Source: Costus lasius (Eukaryota > Streptophyta > Magnoliopsida > Zingiberales > Costaceae). From it: 64,000 nucleotides of DNA. The stretch is from positions 67,217,843 to 67,281,842 of the forward strand of contig CM050448.1 of the NCBI GenBank assembly GCA_027563935.2. Reading direction: 5' to 3'. Below, piece by piece: positions 1 to 11,781 of this stretch. Below the pieces are notes generated by a model that made no database searches, was not told where the DNA came from, and saw nothing but the letters and a program-made list of their open reading frames with translations. Position numbers and translations under genes: made by a program. Numbering within the stretch: the stretch's first letter is position 1; each line of letters starts with the position of its first letter.

Positions 1-769
1 ATCTTGTTGCCCGGGATTGTGGGGGTATTGATTTATGATCATGATTGTGATTTATGGTTATCAGCTTTATTATGTATCATGCTTTGTCATCTTCTGTTAA
101 AAGTTTTTGAAAAGATATCTGCATCTATTTTTGGGTTGCATAGTAGTGGATGGTCGAACGAGACTATCTACTCACTGAGCTGTGTAGCTCATTCCACTAT
201 ATTTCCAGATGCAGGGCAGGAGCCTACAGCTTAGTGGATATTTTGCTTTCTGACTTGATATGTTGGGGCCTGCGAGCCTGTGATATCTTGAGGGCCGGAT
301 GTGGCCAAAGCATTATGACTTTTGATTCATGGACATGTTAGCCGGATGTGGCTATTTCTTTTTGAGTACTGTGATATCTGTTGCCGGGTTGGCATTTGGT
401 TTTGATACGATTGTAAACCGAGGGCTTAAGCCTGTTTTCGGTGAATTCTGTTATGTCTAGAATTATTTGATTACCGTGGTTTTATTAACTTGATGATGTG
501 CTGTCGTTCAGAGAATTTTGTTTCGAATTGGCGTGTTTTAGTTTGTGGTCGGGATGTCGACCCATATTGTTATATTATGGAGCATGTACAGGAATTTTCT
601 TAGTGTTTCTGGGGACATGCTGCCGAAATTTTTCGTATCGTTTTGTGTAAGCTATTATTCCCTAGCATTTGTCTTGTCGTTTGTGTGTGACATTCCCTAT
701 CTTCCGCGGTTCCTGTCTGTGATTGGGGTTTATTCTGAGGGGAAGTTACAGAAGGGGAATCGCACGGGT
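1..769. other. Unassigned sequence, probably retroelement leader or LTR debris
   Basis: No supported gene. Short open frames here have no recognisable motif. A stretch near 130-250 (ACTGAGCTGTGTAGCTCATT, then TTTCCAGATGCAGG) loosely resembles the body of chromovirus LTRs. Alternatively all of it is Copia-1 leader. I cannot decide between them. Confidence 0.3.
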
Positions 770-1019
770 TGACGATTGGCTGGGATTGCCTACCAGAAAT
801 TAGTGCTTGTACTCTCTGTGCAACTTATCTCGCCTGAGCGGGACGCGGAGACCAAGTATGAAATCTAGATCCCATCTCACTAAAAGAGATTTACTCTTTC
901 AGGCTGTTTTGCTGGATTTTTCAGCCAGATAAAATAGTGAGAAAAGAATCTTCCTTAAGTCCTGGATTGATTCTAACATTGATACTGACCTTGCTGTTCT
1001 TGCATTGTTGTAGATACCT
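770..1019 (+). other. Copia-1 5' leader upstream of gag
   Basis: The block CTCTGTGCA...GCGGAGACC...GATCC matches, with divergence, the leader of minus-strand Copia-3 (around 35580-35650). It is therefore retroelement leader rather than host DNA. A pyrimidine-rich run ending TTGTAG lies just before gag and the matching place in Copia-3 also ends TTGTAG, so a 3' splice site in the leader is possible. That last point is inference. Confidence 0.55.
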
Positions 1020-1850
1020 GCAGCAACGAACACCACGAATTTCAATGTGCGATCCCTACTGGAAAGGGAGAAGTTTGCTGGGCCAAACTTCTCAGACTGG
1101 TACGGACACCTTAAGATTGTTCTTAAGGCTGAGAGTAAACTGTATGTCCTCGAGACGGCTATACCACCTCAACCCTCTCCGAACGCCGCAAGGGCGGTTC
1201 GCGAAGCTTATGAGAAGCATGTCAATGATAGCATTGATGTTGCTTGCCTGATGCTTGCGTCTATGACGCCACAGCTGCAGCGTCAGCATGAGGATCTCTC
1301 TGCTATAGAAATTATAGCAAACCTCAAGTTGCTGTATGCTGCACAGGCGAGGACTGAACGCTACAATTTGACTAAACTTTTCTTTTAGAGCGAACTGGCT
1401 GAAGGGAGTCCAGTGGGAGCTCACGTGCTCAAGATGATTGGGCACAAAGAGGCTCTAGAGAAACTGGGACACACCATCAATCAGGAGCTTGATGTAGATA
1501 TTATTTTGCAGTCTCTCCAGGCTTCTTTCGATCCGTTCATCATTAATTTTAATATGAACAAGATCGACTGTACGCCGGCAGAGTTGCTGAATATGCTCTT
1601 GACTACAGAGGAGACTCTAAAGGGAAAGCCTTCATCCTCTGTCTTGATGATTCCTGCAAGGAACAAAAGGAAGGGGAAGAAGGGCAAAGCCTCTGTCAAG
1701 AACTACAACAAGGCTCTGAAGCAAAAGGTTAAGCGGTCGAAGGAATACAGATGTTTCCACTGTGGCCAGCTGGGTCACTGGAAAAAGGACTGTAAAGCGC
1801 TCCAAGGAGATAAGAAGGGAAGCAATTCTTCCGCTTCTGGCTCAGGTATT
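1020..1850 (+). pseudogene. gag: Copia-1 gag (nucleocapsid), broken
   Basis: Encodes the copia Gag polyprotein, which forms the virus-like particle and binds RNA. The N-terminal part reads NFNVRSLLEREKFAGPNF, typical of plant copia Gag; the start ATG appears lost, and translation is open from about 1020. The capsid-like region is followed by a basic linker and a CCHC zinc knuckle (C-x2-C-x4-H-x4-C) at 1752-1793. An in-frame TAG near 1386-1388 interrupts the gene after about 120 codons; beyond it Gag resumes without loss of homology. Gag runs into protease in the same frame. Confidence 0.85.
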
Positions 1851-2647
1851 TTTGTGACTGAGGTCATGTTTTCTTCTTCTATATCATGGGTGTTGGACAC
1901 TGCATGTGGAGTTCACATTTGTTCAAATGTACAGGAACTCAACAGAAGAAGACAGGTGGGACAGCATGAGGTGGACCTACGAGTTGGAAACGGGGCACGG
2001 GTTGCTGCTGTTGCTGTAGGAGTTTATTATATCTCTTTACCATCTGGACTTGTATTAGAACTGGACAATTGTTATTTTGTTCCGAGTATTACAAAAAATA
2101 TTATCTCTATTCCTGCTCTTGTCAGGAAAGGATTTTCCTTTGAATGCAATATTTCAAAGTGTGTTATTTCTTTTGATAATATTGTTTATGCTACTGGTCA
2201 ATTAACAATGGGTTATTCATGTTGGACATGGAATGTTCTATACAGCAAATTGATAATAAGAAAGCCAAGTATGCTGATAACAGCACCTTGTTATGGCATA
2301 GTCGTTTAGGCCATATAAACAAGAAGCGCATTAAGCGGTTGCATGATCATGGACTGCTGGGATCATTCTCCTGTGAGGAGTTTGATACATGCAAAGCTTG
2401 TTTAATGGGCAAAATGACAAAAGCTCCTTTTTCTAATAAAGGTCAAAGGGCTTCAGATTTACTTGACCTTATACACAGTGATGTGTGTGGGCCATTTAGT
2501 AAACATGCCAGAGGTGGCTATCTATACTTCATTACCTTTACTGATGATTTCAGTAGATACGGGTATGTCTATTTAATGAGACATAAAAGTGAATCTTTTG
2601 ACAAGTTCAAAGAGTTCAAGAATGAAGTACAGAATCAGTTAGGCTAA
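1851..2647 (+). pseudogene. pol: Copia-1 protease and integrase N-terminal half, frameshifted
   Basis: The aspartic protease active site is the triplet DTA in WVLDTACG (Asp codon 1896-1898). A frameshift near 2215 moves the frame; afterwards the pre-integrase domain (LWHSRLGHIN, then C-x2-C) and the integrase core appear, with first catalytic Asp in DVCGPF at 2480-2482. A TAA near 2646 replaces what is probably a Lys codon, after which the second Asp (SDRGGEY, 2669-2671) follows. The gene product would cleave the polyprotein and integrate cDNA, but this copy cannot make it intact. Confidence 0.85.
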
Positions 2648-4864
2648 AATATCAAGGCACTTCGCTCAGATCGAGGTGGAGAATACTTGAGTCATGAGTT
2701 TACTGACTATCTGAAGGAGTGTGGGATTGTCTCACAGCTCACTCCGCCAGGAACACCGCAATGGAATGGTGTGTCCGAAAGGAGAAATAGAACCTTACTG
2801 GATATGGTACGTTCTATGATGAGTCAGGCTACTTTACCTTACTCCTTTTGGGGATTTGCACTGGAAACAGCTGCAAAGGTACTAAATCGAGTGCCATCCA
2901 AGGCAGTTTCAAAGACTCCATATGAGTTATGGTATGGGAAACAGCCGAGCTTGACATTTATTAAGATCTGGGGTTGCGAGGCTTATGTCAAAAAGCTCGC
3001 CTCTGGGAAACTAGAGAGCAGATCTGAGAAATGTATCTTTGTTGGTTACCCTAAAGAAACTAAGGGTTATTATTTCTACGATCCCAAAGAGAACAAAGTA
3101 TTTGTTGCTCGGACGGCTATTTTTCTTGAGAAGGAATTTCTTCTACAAGAAGCCAGTGGGAGAGAAATAAAGCTGGATGAGAATCCAGAAGAAGGACAAA
3201 GTAGTCAAGCACAGTTGGATGAGCCTGAGCCAGTAGATCAGGTTACTGAACAACCTGAGGCTCAGATATCACGGGAACCGCGTAGATCGGGAAGGATCCG
3301 TCGACAGCCTGAGCGCTATGACGGAGTCTACATCATTGATGATGAACCCCTCACTTATGCGGATGCGGTCAGTGGACCGGAATCAGCGAGATGGCTTGAA
3401 GCTATGCGCGCCGAGATAGACTCCATGTCAGATAACCAATTTTGGGATTTGGTTGATCCGCCTCTGGGAGTAATCCCTATAGGCTGTAAGTGCATCTTCA
3501 AGAAGAAGATTGACATGGATGGTAACGTGGTTACCTATAAAGGCAGGCTAGTTGCGAAAGGTTTCAAACAAATCTACGGGATAGATTATGATGAAACTTT
3601 CTCTCCTGTAGCTATGTTCAAGTCTATTCGGATTATTCTTGCGATAGCAGCATATTATGATTATGAGATCTGGCAGATGGATGTGAAGACCGCTTTCCTT
3701 AATGGAAAACTGGATGAGGATGTGTATATAACACAACCTGAAGGTTTCACAAATCCATCAGATCGTCATAAAATATGCAAATTAAAGAAGTCCATTTATG
3801 GACTTAAACAAGCATCAAGAAGCTGGAATATTCGTTTTGATGAATCAATCAGTGAATTTGGTTTCATCAAGAATGAAGATGACCCGTGTGTATATAAGAG
3901 GTTTAGTGGGAGCATAATTACTTTCCTAGTCCTCTACGTCGATGACATCTTGATCATTGGAAACGACATTCCTGAACTGCATGCTGTCAAGGCATGGTTA
4001 AGAAAATGTTTCCAGATGAAAGATTTAGGAGAAGCAGCCTATGTATTAGGTGTGAAGATCTACAGGGATAGATCTAAGAGGCTTCTCGGGCTGTGCCAGA
4101 GTACTTACATCGATAAAGTCCTGGAGAGATTCCATTTAGAGAATTCTAAAAGAGGATATCTTCCAATCAGACATGGTCTTAATCTTTCAAAGAGTCAGTG
4201 TCCACAAACACAGACTGAGAAAGATGAAATGGACAATACGCCTTATGCTTCGGCTATTGGGTCCATTATGTATGCGATGTTGTGTACTCGCCCAGACGTT
4301 GCTTACGGGTTAAGCGTGACCAGTCGATTCCAAAGTAGTCCAGGTAAGGCACACTGGATTGCAGTCAAGAACATTTTAAAATATCTGCGGAGGACCAAAG
4401 ATATGTTCTTGGTGTATGGTGGTCAGGAAGAACTCAGTATTGAAGGATATACTGACGCTTCGTTCCAATCTGACCAGGATGATTTCCGTTCGCAATCAGG
4501 CTATGTTTTTAACTTGAATGGAGGAGCAGTGGTGTGGAAAAGTTTCAAACAGTCTATTGTTGCTGATTCCACAACAGAAGCCGAGTATGTTGCAGCCTCA
4601 GAAGCATCCAAGGAGGCAGTGTGGATTCGTAAGTTCGTTCAGGAACTTGGTGTTGTTCCTTCGAGTGCTGATCCATTGGTTATCTTCTGTGATAACACTG
4701 GAGCAATCGCACAAGCAAAGGAACCACGGTCGCACCAGAAGTCCAAGCACATACAGAGACGGTTTCATTTGATCCGGGAGATCATTGATCGTGGCGAGAT
4801 CAAAGTCTGCAAGGTTCATACAGACGACAATCTGGCTGACCCGCTTACAAAGCCTCTGGCGTAG
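2648..4864 (+). pseudogene. pol: Copia-1 integrase C-terminal part, reverse transcriptase and RNase H
   Basis: A 725-residue open stretch from 2687. It holds the catalytic Glu of integrase (GVSERRNR, residue 31), 35 residues after the second Asp, as in DD35E enzymes. RT follows, with YVDD at residues 417-420 (3935-3946). RNase H follows, with YTDASF (Asp near 590), TTEAEY (Glu near 631) and a C-terminal HTDDNLADPLTKPL motif just before the stop. Every core motif I checked is intact, so the damage to this element lies upstream. Called a pseudogene because it is cut off from gag by stops and a frameshift. Confidence 0.9.
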
Positions 4865-4923
4865 CAGAAGCATGAGAAGCACTGTAATAATATGGGTTTT
4901 AGATTTCTCAACCATTAGATTAA

Positions 4924-4938
4924 GTGCAAGTGGGAGAT
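4924..4938 (+). promoter_or_regulatory. Copia-1 polypurine tract
   Basis: GTGCAAGTGGGAGAT directly precedes the LTR terminus TGTTGGGG. It primes plus-strand DNA synthesis in reverse transcription. The same signal occurs at 48862-48876, 52767-52781 and, on the minus strand, 32179-32193. Confidence 0.85.
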
Positions 4939-6589
4939 TGTTGGGGTATGCCCTTAAGGCTAATGTTTGAAGCCTTGGGATTATATCAGTATCATGTATA
5001 AACTCTATGTTTATAAAGGCAATGGTTGTTATTCAGGTTGTTATATTATCTGCTGCAATACATATACTTCTGAATAATGTCTCAATGCTATTCAGCTTGG
5101 CTGACATGCACTTTTGTCCTTAGTCGAGATATCTTGGTGAACATGAGACAGCCTTGATATGATTGAGACTAATATGTGTTCTAATCTTATAGGATGCTTC
5201 GAGCATGGAATAAGATGTAGACTCATGGGTACATTGGATGTACTGGACAGACCCTACTAGGATATTCAATTGCTTGTCACAATGTGAATAATCCTTGTAT
5301 GCAAACAAGTGGCATACTTCCTCTGACTTGAGATCACTTGTGTTTCCAAATGATGATTGGCATTGTTTTGAGGTAGTTCAATATCATTTGAAACATAATG
5401 GTTATAGACTATCTTGGATGATGAGCATGAGTCATGTTAGGGTGCTAGTGATAGATATAGGATTGCCGTCTCCTAGTTTGGAGTGTGATGTTCTATAGGG
5501 GCCCCCTGGATGAGATGATTGAGAAAATGTATGGCCATACCCAGGTGACTATGTTCATCTGATCTAATCATTCTCATCATATTGGAGCTACAGGCTTGAC
5601 ACGCTTGTCCAATAAGAACATCTAGTGGCAAAGGAAACATGTATGCCTAGTGAAGTGGATTCACACTTGTGCTGTGGTTTGGGTGTAGTCTTGGAAGACT
5701 CTTTCCGTTATATCGGGAGACAGTGATGTGTTGCTAGATACCCCTCACTGATCGTGATAACGTAAGTTGTCGTTACCGACATTTAAAGGAAACCCTTAGG
5801 GTCGCACAATTTGATGATATGGCTTACTTAAGTCAGATCGTGTGGACTGAATTGTTTGGGTTCAGTTTAAAGGGATTTAAACTCTGATTGTAAGTGAGAT
5901 CTGGTCTGATCATGTTTGATTGATTAGGGCTTGAGATCGGTAAGCTTTGATCGAGAGAATAGATGCTAGATCAGTGAGATCAGGAGCATCAAGAGATGAA
6001 CGGTTAGATCTGGAGCCTTAGGGTTTATTGTGATCTAGACCAAATTGCTTGGGTTAATTGGTCTTTGAACCAGACCAAATTGAACCGGCTCATCAAGTGA
6101 GCGCATGGTTCAAGAGGAGAGGAATTTGCGATTGGGGTAAACCCATGGTCGCATCACAAGTTGAGATTTTTCTATTTTTAGAAAACATGTCTCTAAACGT
6201 GGGCACGCCTCACGTTCTCTCTTTCACGCCTCTTGTCGCCTCTTTGGCTTGGTCTCTACACACATTCTCGAGAGGAGAAGTTGAGACGACAAGGGAGAGG
6301 TTTCGCCAAGCAAAGTTGTCTTCTTTTCCCTTCCATACGACAAGGACCTTTGGAGAACCTTGCTAGCACAAGGATCAAAAAGGAGTAGGCGACATCACCT
6401 TGTGTGCGCACCATTTGGAGGAGAAGCATTCGACTCTCTTCTTCCTAGACGCCATCCAAGAAATGGCATTGGTAAGAATCGATCCTCATGTATATGAAAA
6501 TTTAAAGTTGATCATACTGCATGCATCGATCTAGAAACCTATTCCGCTGCGTTAAATCCTCTGCATGCGCCTATTAGGGTTTCGCCCCA
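4939..6589 (+). repeat. Copia-1 3' LTR
   Basis: Starts TGTTGGGG right after the polypurine tract. The block GTGTATGGCCATACCCAGG and the TTCCGCTGCG block about 45 bp before the end are shared with the other copia LTRs here. The end is placed at CGCCCCA, where the expected terminal CCCCAACA seems to be lost and Athila pol begins within about 15 bp. End uncertain by some 10 bp. Confidence 0.75.
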
Positions 6590-6599
6590 TGTTAGGGGA

Positions 6600-9175
6600 C
6601 TTTCACTGTGTTCCAAAGAAGGGAGGTGTCACTGTAATGAAAAAAAAAGATAATGAATTGATACCTGTTAGAAATGTCATTAGTTGGCGTATGTGTATTG
6701 ATTATAGAAAATTAAATGTTGCCACTAGGAAAGATCATTTTCCCTTACCTTTCATTGATCAAATGGTGGAGAGACTTGCCAAACACTCTCACTTTTGTTT
6801 TCTTGATGGGTATTCCGGATTTTTTCAGATTCCTATTCATCCTGATGATCAGGATAAAACCACTTTTACATGTCCTTATGGTACTTTTCCTTATAGAAGA
6901 ATGTCCTTTGGTTTATGCAATGCACCTGCCACTTTTCAAAGGTGTATGATGGCAATTTTTTCTGAATTTATTGAAGACTTCATGGATGTTTTTATGGATG
7001 ATTTCTCTGTCTATGGTTTCTCTTTTGATGACTGCTTAGCTAATCTCTCTAGAGTTTTACAGAGATGCGAAGAGACTAACCTTGTCTTGAATTGGGAAAA
7101 GTGTCACTTTATGGTTAGACAGGGGATAGTTTTGGGCCATCTTGTTTCAGAGAGAGATTGAAGTGGACAAGGCCAAGATAGAAGTGATTGAGAAGTTAGC
7201 ACCACCCACCACAGTCAAGGAGATTAGGAGCTTTTTGGGACATGCAGGATTTTACAGGAGATTCATCAGGGACTTCTCTAAACTTTCCAAACCTTTAACT
7301 GATTTACATTGTAAAGACGCCATATTCTGCTTTGATGAGAAATGTCTGTTTGCTTTTCAGGAGTTAAAGAAAGCTTTGATTTCAGCACCCATCATTCAGC
7401 CCCCAGATTGGGACTTGCCCTTTGAACTCATGTGCGACGCCAGTGATTATGCAGTGGGAGCAGTCTTGGCACAGAGAAAAGATAAGAAACCTCATGTTAT
7501 TCAGTATGCTAGCAAGACTTTGGATGAGACATAGAAAAATTACACCACCACTGAGAATGAACTATTGGCCATAGTATTTGCTTTTGATAAATTTAGGTCA
7601 TACTTAATTAACTCCAAAGTGGTAGTGTACACTGACCATGCAGCTGTGAAATACTTAATGCAGAAAAAAGACAACAAACCACGATTACTTAGATGGATTT
7701 TACTTCTGCAAGAATTTGATTTGGACATTAAAGACAAAAAGGGATCAGAAAACCTTATTGCAGATCATCTCTCAAGAATAATGGTAGACACTGAAAAGAA
7801 TAATGAGGTCAATGATTCCTTCCCTGAAGAACAACTTTTAACCATTGAACAGATCAGAGCTCCCTAGTATGCTGATATAGTAAATTACCTTGTTGCTAAT
7901 GTTTTTCCTCCTGATTTGAACTACCAAAAATGGAAGAAGTTCTTGGTTGAGGTAAAACATTATTTTTGGGATGAGCCTTATGTGTTTAGAAGATGTACAG
8001 ATGGTACTTTTAGAAGATGTGTACCTGAAGAAGAAATCACAAATATTTTGTGCCAATGTCTTGGATCCTCTTATGGTGGTCATGCCGGTACAGCAAAGAC
8101 TACTTATAAAGTGTTACAATCAGGATTTTATTGGCCTACCATTTTCAAAGATGCTAGAAACTTTGTGTTATCTTGTGATAGATGTCAAAGAACGGGGAAC
8201 ATTAGTAGAAAACATAAGATGCCACTATCCAACATTCTTGAAGTTGAAATATTTGATGTTTGGGGGATAGACTTTATGGGACCTTTCCCATCTTCAGGAG
8301 GTAACAAGTACATTATGGTAGCAGTTGACTATGTTTCAAAATGGGTTGAAACTCTTGCTTCACCGACCAATGATTCAAGAGTTGTTGCTAAATTTTTCAA
8401 AAATATCATATTTCCACGGTATGGGACCCCGCGGGTAGTAATCAGTGATGGAGGCTCACATTTCATAGAACACAAATTTACAGCCTTACTTAGAAAATAT
8501 GGAGTGAATCATAGAGTGGCAACACCTTATCATCCTCAAACAAGTGGACAAGTGGAAATATCAAACAGAGAAATCAAGGAAATTTTAGAAAAGACCGTGT
8601 CAAGCACTAGGAAAGATTGGGCATTCAAACTTGGTGATGCCTTGTGGGCATACCAGACTGCATTCAAAACACCAATAGGTATGTCTCCGTTTCAATTGAT
8701 TTATGGAAAATCATGTCACCTGCCTGTGGAACTTGAACACAAAGCATACTGGGCAATCAAGATGCTGAATTTCGATTTAAAGAGTGCGGGGGAAAAACGG
8801 AAATTACAATTGAATGAGCTAGATGAGATTAGACTCTCTGCATATGAGAATGCAAAAATTTACAAGGAGAGGACAAAAAGATGGCATGACCGACATATTT
8901 TCAGGAGAGATTTCCAACCAGGTGACTTTGTTCTTTTATTCAATTATAGATTGAGACCTTTTCTTGGAATACTTAAGTCTCGATGGTCTGGTCCTTTTCA
9001 GGTAAAGAAAGCTTATCCTTATGGAGCTGTGGATGTATGGAGTGAAGAAACTGGAGAATTCAAGGTTAATGGTCAGAGACTTAAGCGCTATTATCAAGAA
9101 GAGCTAATTGAAGCAAAAGAGAGTTTTTATTTAGATGAACCACGATCAAGTCTGAGTGTTAAAGGGTCAAGCTAA
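6600..9175 (+). pseudogene. pol: Athila-1 pol: reverse transcriptase, RNase H, integrase
   Basis: Reads from VPKKGG through IDYRKLN, the RT catalytic FMDD box (6991-7002), RNase H ([19 protein letters not shown], ending ADHLSR) and integrase. Integrase catalytic residues are Asp 8270, Asp 8447 and Glu 8555, with 35 residues between the last two. The zinc domain keeps H...CxxC, but the first His appears changed to Leu (CLGSSYGGH). Lesions: a frameshift near 7160, TAG near 7533 (probably a former Gln codon) and TAG near 7866 (probably Trp). The C-terminus ends SVKGSS, a tail also found at the end of Athila-2 protease. The family and domain calls are secure; function in this copy is lost. Confidence 0.92.
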
Positions 9176-9213
9176 AGACTTTTAAATTAGCTCTTCTTGG
9201 GAGGCAACCCAAG
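9153..9213 (+). other. Hairpin pair at the pol stop codon (copy 1)
   Basis: The second hairpin is CTTGGGAGGCAACCCAAG at 9196-9213. The first, with the pol stop in its loop, pairs AAAGG(G)TCA with TGACCTTT in Athila-2 but is decayed here. Copies lie at 19629-19681 and 42822-42873. Confidence 0.7.
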
Positions 9214-10408
9214 CTTTCTAACTTTAGTTCACTTCCTTTTATTTACTTTTATCTTAGTTTTACCTTAGAATTAATTTTTATTTCTGAAAAAGAAGCACGG
9301 AGAAGAGAAGAAAAAGAAAACTCGGCACAAAAGGTTGATAAAATTTGTAAGTATCCTCTCCTGTTCACCTTTTGGGTTTCATCATTAACTCATGTTTGTG
9401 TCTACCACCACTATTTCATCTACATGATAATCTTTTGATTTAGATGATTGATTTGTGGCCTTGATATAACTTTGGGATTATTGTATATGGCTTGATTGAT
9501 GTTTGATGTTGATGAGTAAATCCAAAATTGAGACTAGAATAAGGCCTTTCATGTCAAATTTATTTCTCTTATACATATCTACTTTTGAAATTATTCATTG
9601 GTTGAGAAGTAAGATTTTAGGGAAATATGTTGTTTGAAAATTTGATTTAAAAGTGAAACTACTTCTTGAATAAAATCAGCATATGAGTATGAATACTTGA
9701 ATTGATATTGATTGACTAGTCTAATTGAGGTTTTATTTATTTTACTATTTGTTGGGAAAAAGAATCCAAAATACACTAAAATAGTGAGAGACTCCCCTAC
9801 TTGGCACTGTGTAAAATTGACAGTGGTACCGAACAACATGGGTTGAAGTCTAAAAAGAAATGAGAGGAATCTATTCACATTAACTCCGCTGTCTTTGGTA
9901 AAGATTCCCAATACTAAAAAGACATGAGTTCTATTACACTGACTATGTGGTCAGTGTACTCCGATTTCGTCACCAGAAAAAAGGTGGTAATCGAATTAGA
10001 GAATGTGATTGATGCAAAAAGAAATAAAAAGTATGTATCTATGTAGGTACATACCATCCAAAAACAAAAAGAAAAAGAAAAATATGAGTGGAAAAAGATT
10101 TTGGATATCCTATTCCTGTAAGCAAAAGTATGATAATCCTAAACTAAAAATTGGATAAAGTCTTGAGATTGAAATTCTTTCTTTTATGCAAGTTGCGAAG
10201 TTTTATTTGACTAAGTTGTGAATCTTGAGAATTAGATTTAGAAGATGATATATCTGCTTTAAAATTTTATGATGCAATTAATGAAGAATTTTCCTTGGTG
10301 ATTGTATGTTAGAAATTTATTTTCCATGAGAAAGTCTATGCTTATGATCAATTTTTGAATTTTCTTGGTTTTTGCTTGAGGACAAGCAAAGTTTGAACCT
10401 TATGTGTT
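9214..10408 (+). other. Athila-1 3' noncoding region
   Basis: No gene. It shares blocks with Athila-2 and Athila-3: the ACTCCCCTACTTGGCAC block near 9793, a stem-loop at 10031-10054 with arms GTATGTA and TACATAC and a 10-nt loop, and GCTTGAGGACAAGC just before the LTR. A typical Athila polypurine run (GGGGG) before the LTR is not seen. Confidence 0.7.
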
Positions 10409-10663
10409 TGATGACACCGAAATTTATCGTAATTTCTATGCCATTTTGTTGATGGTTTTGTGTCATATTCATAGACTTTGCTTATTTTTATGCCCTTTTT
10501 ATCAATATTTGCAGAATCTATACTCTTTTCTATTTCTAATGATTTTTAGGCAAAAAGGCATATTTTTCAGTCTATTTCGAGCAATCCAAGTGCATAATTG
10601 AATTCACAACATCAAAAGGAGATCACACGTCAATTTTCAGAAGATTTGGAGCTTCAGAGAAAA

Positions 10664-10987
10664 TTACGGCACCCCCAATATATCCTTTACGGTACCGTAA
10701 TTTGGAGGTTTATCGGGCAGAGAATCGATGAACGTTACGGCACTACCGTAAATATCTTTACGGTGCCGTAATGAACGGGCATTTTTGGACAGAAACTTTG
10801 AGACGCTTACGGTGCTACCGTAATCATCTTTACGACACCGTAATTGGAGTCGATTTTCCACCCGAAAGATTGTTCACATTACGGCACTACCGTAAAGAAC
10901 AATACGGTACCGTAATTCCAGAAGAATTTCACCCGAGAGCTCGCTGTCCAGTTTACGACACCACCGTAAGATTCATTACGGCCGTAA
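10664..10987 (+). repeat. 72-bp dyad array in Athila-1 LTR
   Basis: Five units start at 10664, 10735, 10807, 10879 and 10953 (steps 71, 72, 72, 74). Each has a 17-bp dyad such as TTACGGCACTACCGTAA and, exactly 23 bp after its start, a 12-14 bp dyad such as TTACGGTGCCGTAA (10687, 10758, 10830, 10902, 10976). The AT-rich spacers are diverged. A stray further unit lies near 11347-11380. Confidence 0.95.
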
Positions 10988-11781
10988 TTGTGATGCTGCT
11001 CGCGACTTTCCCGGTCAACTCCGAAGCCCGATTTTTGCGTGGTTTATTGCAAATGATCTAGGCCCTTATATTCAAATCTGTAAGAAGGAGAAAGGCAGCC
11101 ATTGACGAGACGAGGAGAAGGAGACAAAAAGCCCTAATTTTCATCAACCAGAGAAGGAGAAATCGAGTTTCACACATCCGCCTTAGGGTTCACCGCCGGG
11201 AAGCCTCTAGCGCATCTCCGACCGTGAAATTTGAGTGGAAGCTACGCATAGAGGTGGAGAAGGTGTCCCAGAAGTTTCAGCGTGATTCGAGATCCGACAG
11301 AGGAGAAATCAACACAAATCGGAACACCGCCGCTGTTGCGCCCAGATTACGGTCGTAAACTGGTTTACGGTCGTACCGTAATTTTTCCTTCTTCTCTGTT
11401 TTTGATTTCCTTCAACATGAATTATTGTAATCTTCCTTCCATGCAAGCTTAGACACTCTTTGGGACATGGGGGAGTAATTCACTAGAGTTTTAATGACTA
11501 GATGACTATCTTTTCTTATTTCATCTTGTTTAATCTTAGCATGATGATTTTACTCATGTGATGTTTTGTTCTTAGACTCCCCTTAGATCTATATTATTAT
11601 TTATGTTTTAGAATTTTCACTATTGACTGAAAAGTAATTGCTTGAGAATTTGGAACCCTAGAATTGCATGATAGGAACCCTTTTTAGGTTAGTTCTTGTT
11701 TGTTCGATTTTAGAAAGCTACCTGCCATGATGATAATGTAAATCTATGATTGAGTCTAAGCCTTCAAACGTGGAGATCTTG

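Larger units (their letters stand above)
1..6589 (+). mobile_element. Copia-1: Ty1/copia retrotransposon, 5' LTR not in window
   Basis: Order of parts: leader, gag, protease, integrase, RT, RNase H, polypurine tract, 3' LTR, which is the Ty1/copia order (integrase before RT). No LTR end plus primer site is found before gag, and the leader alone could exceed 1 kb as it does in Copia-3, so the 5' LTR probably lies left of position 1. The right end abuts an Athila pol gene, which suggests Copia-1 inserted into Athila-1. Coding is broken by stops and at least one frameshift. The Tork/TAR-like lineage is my impression from RT and RNase H and is not certain. Confidence 0.85.
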
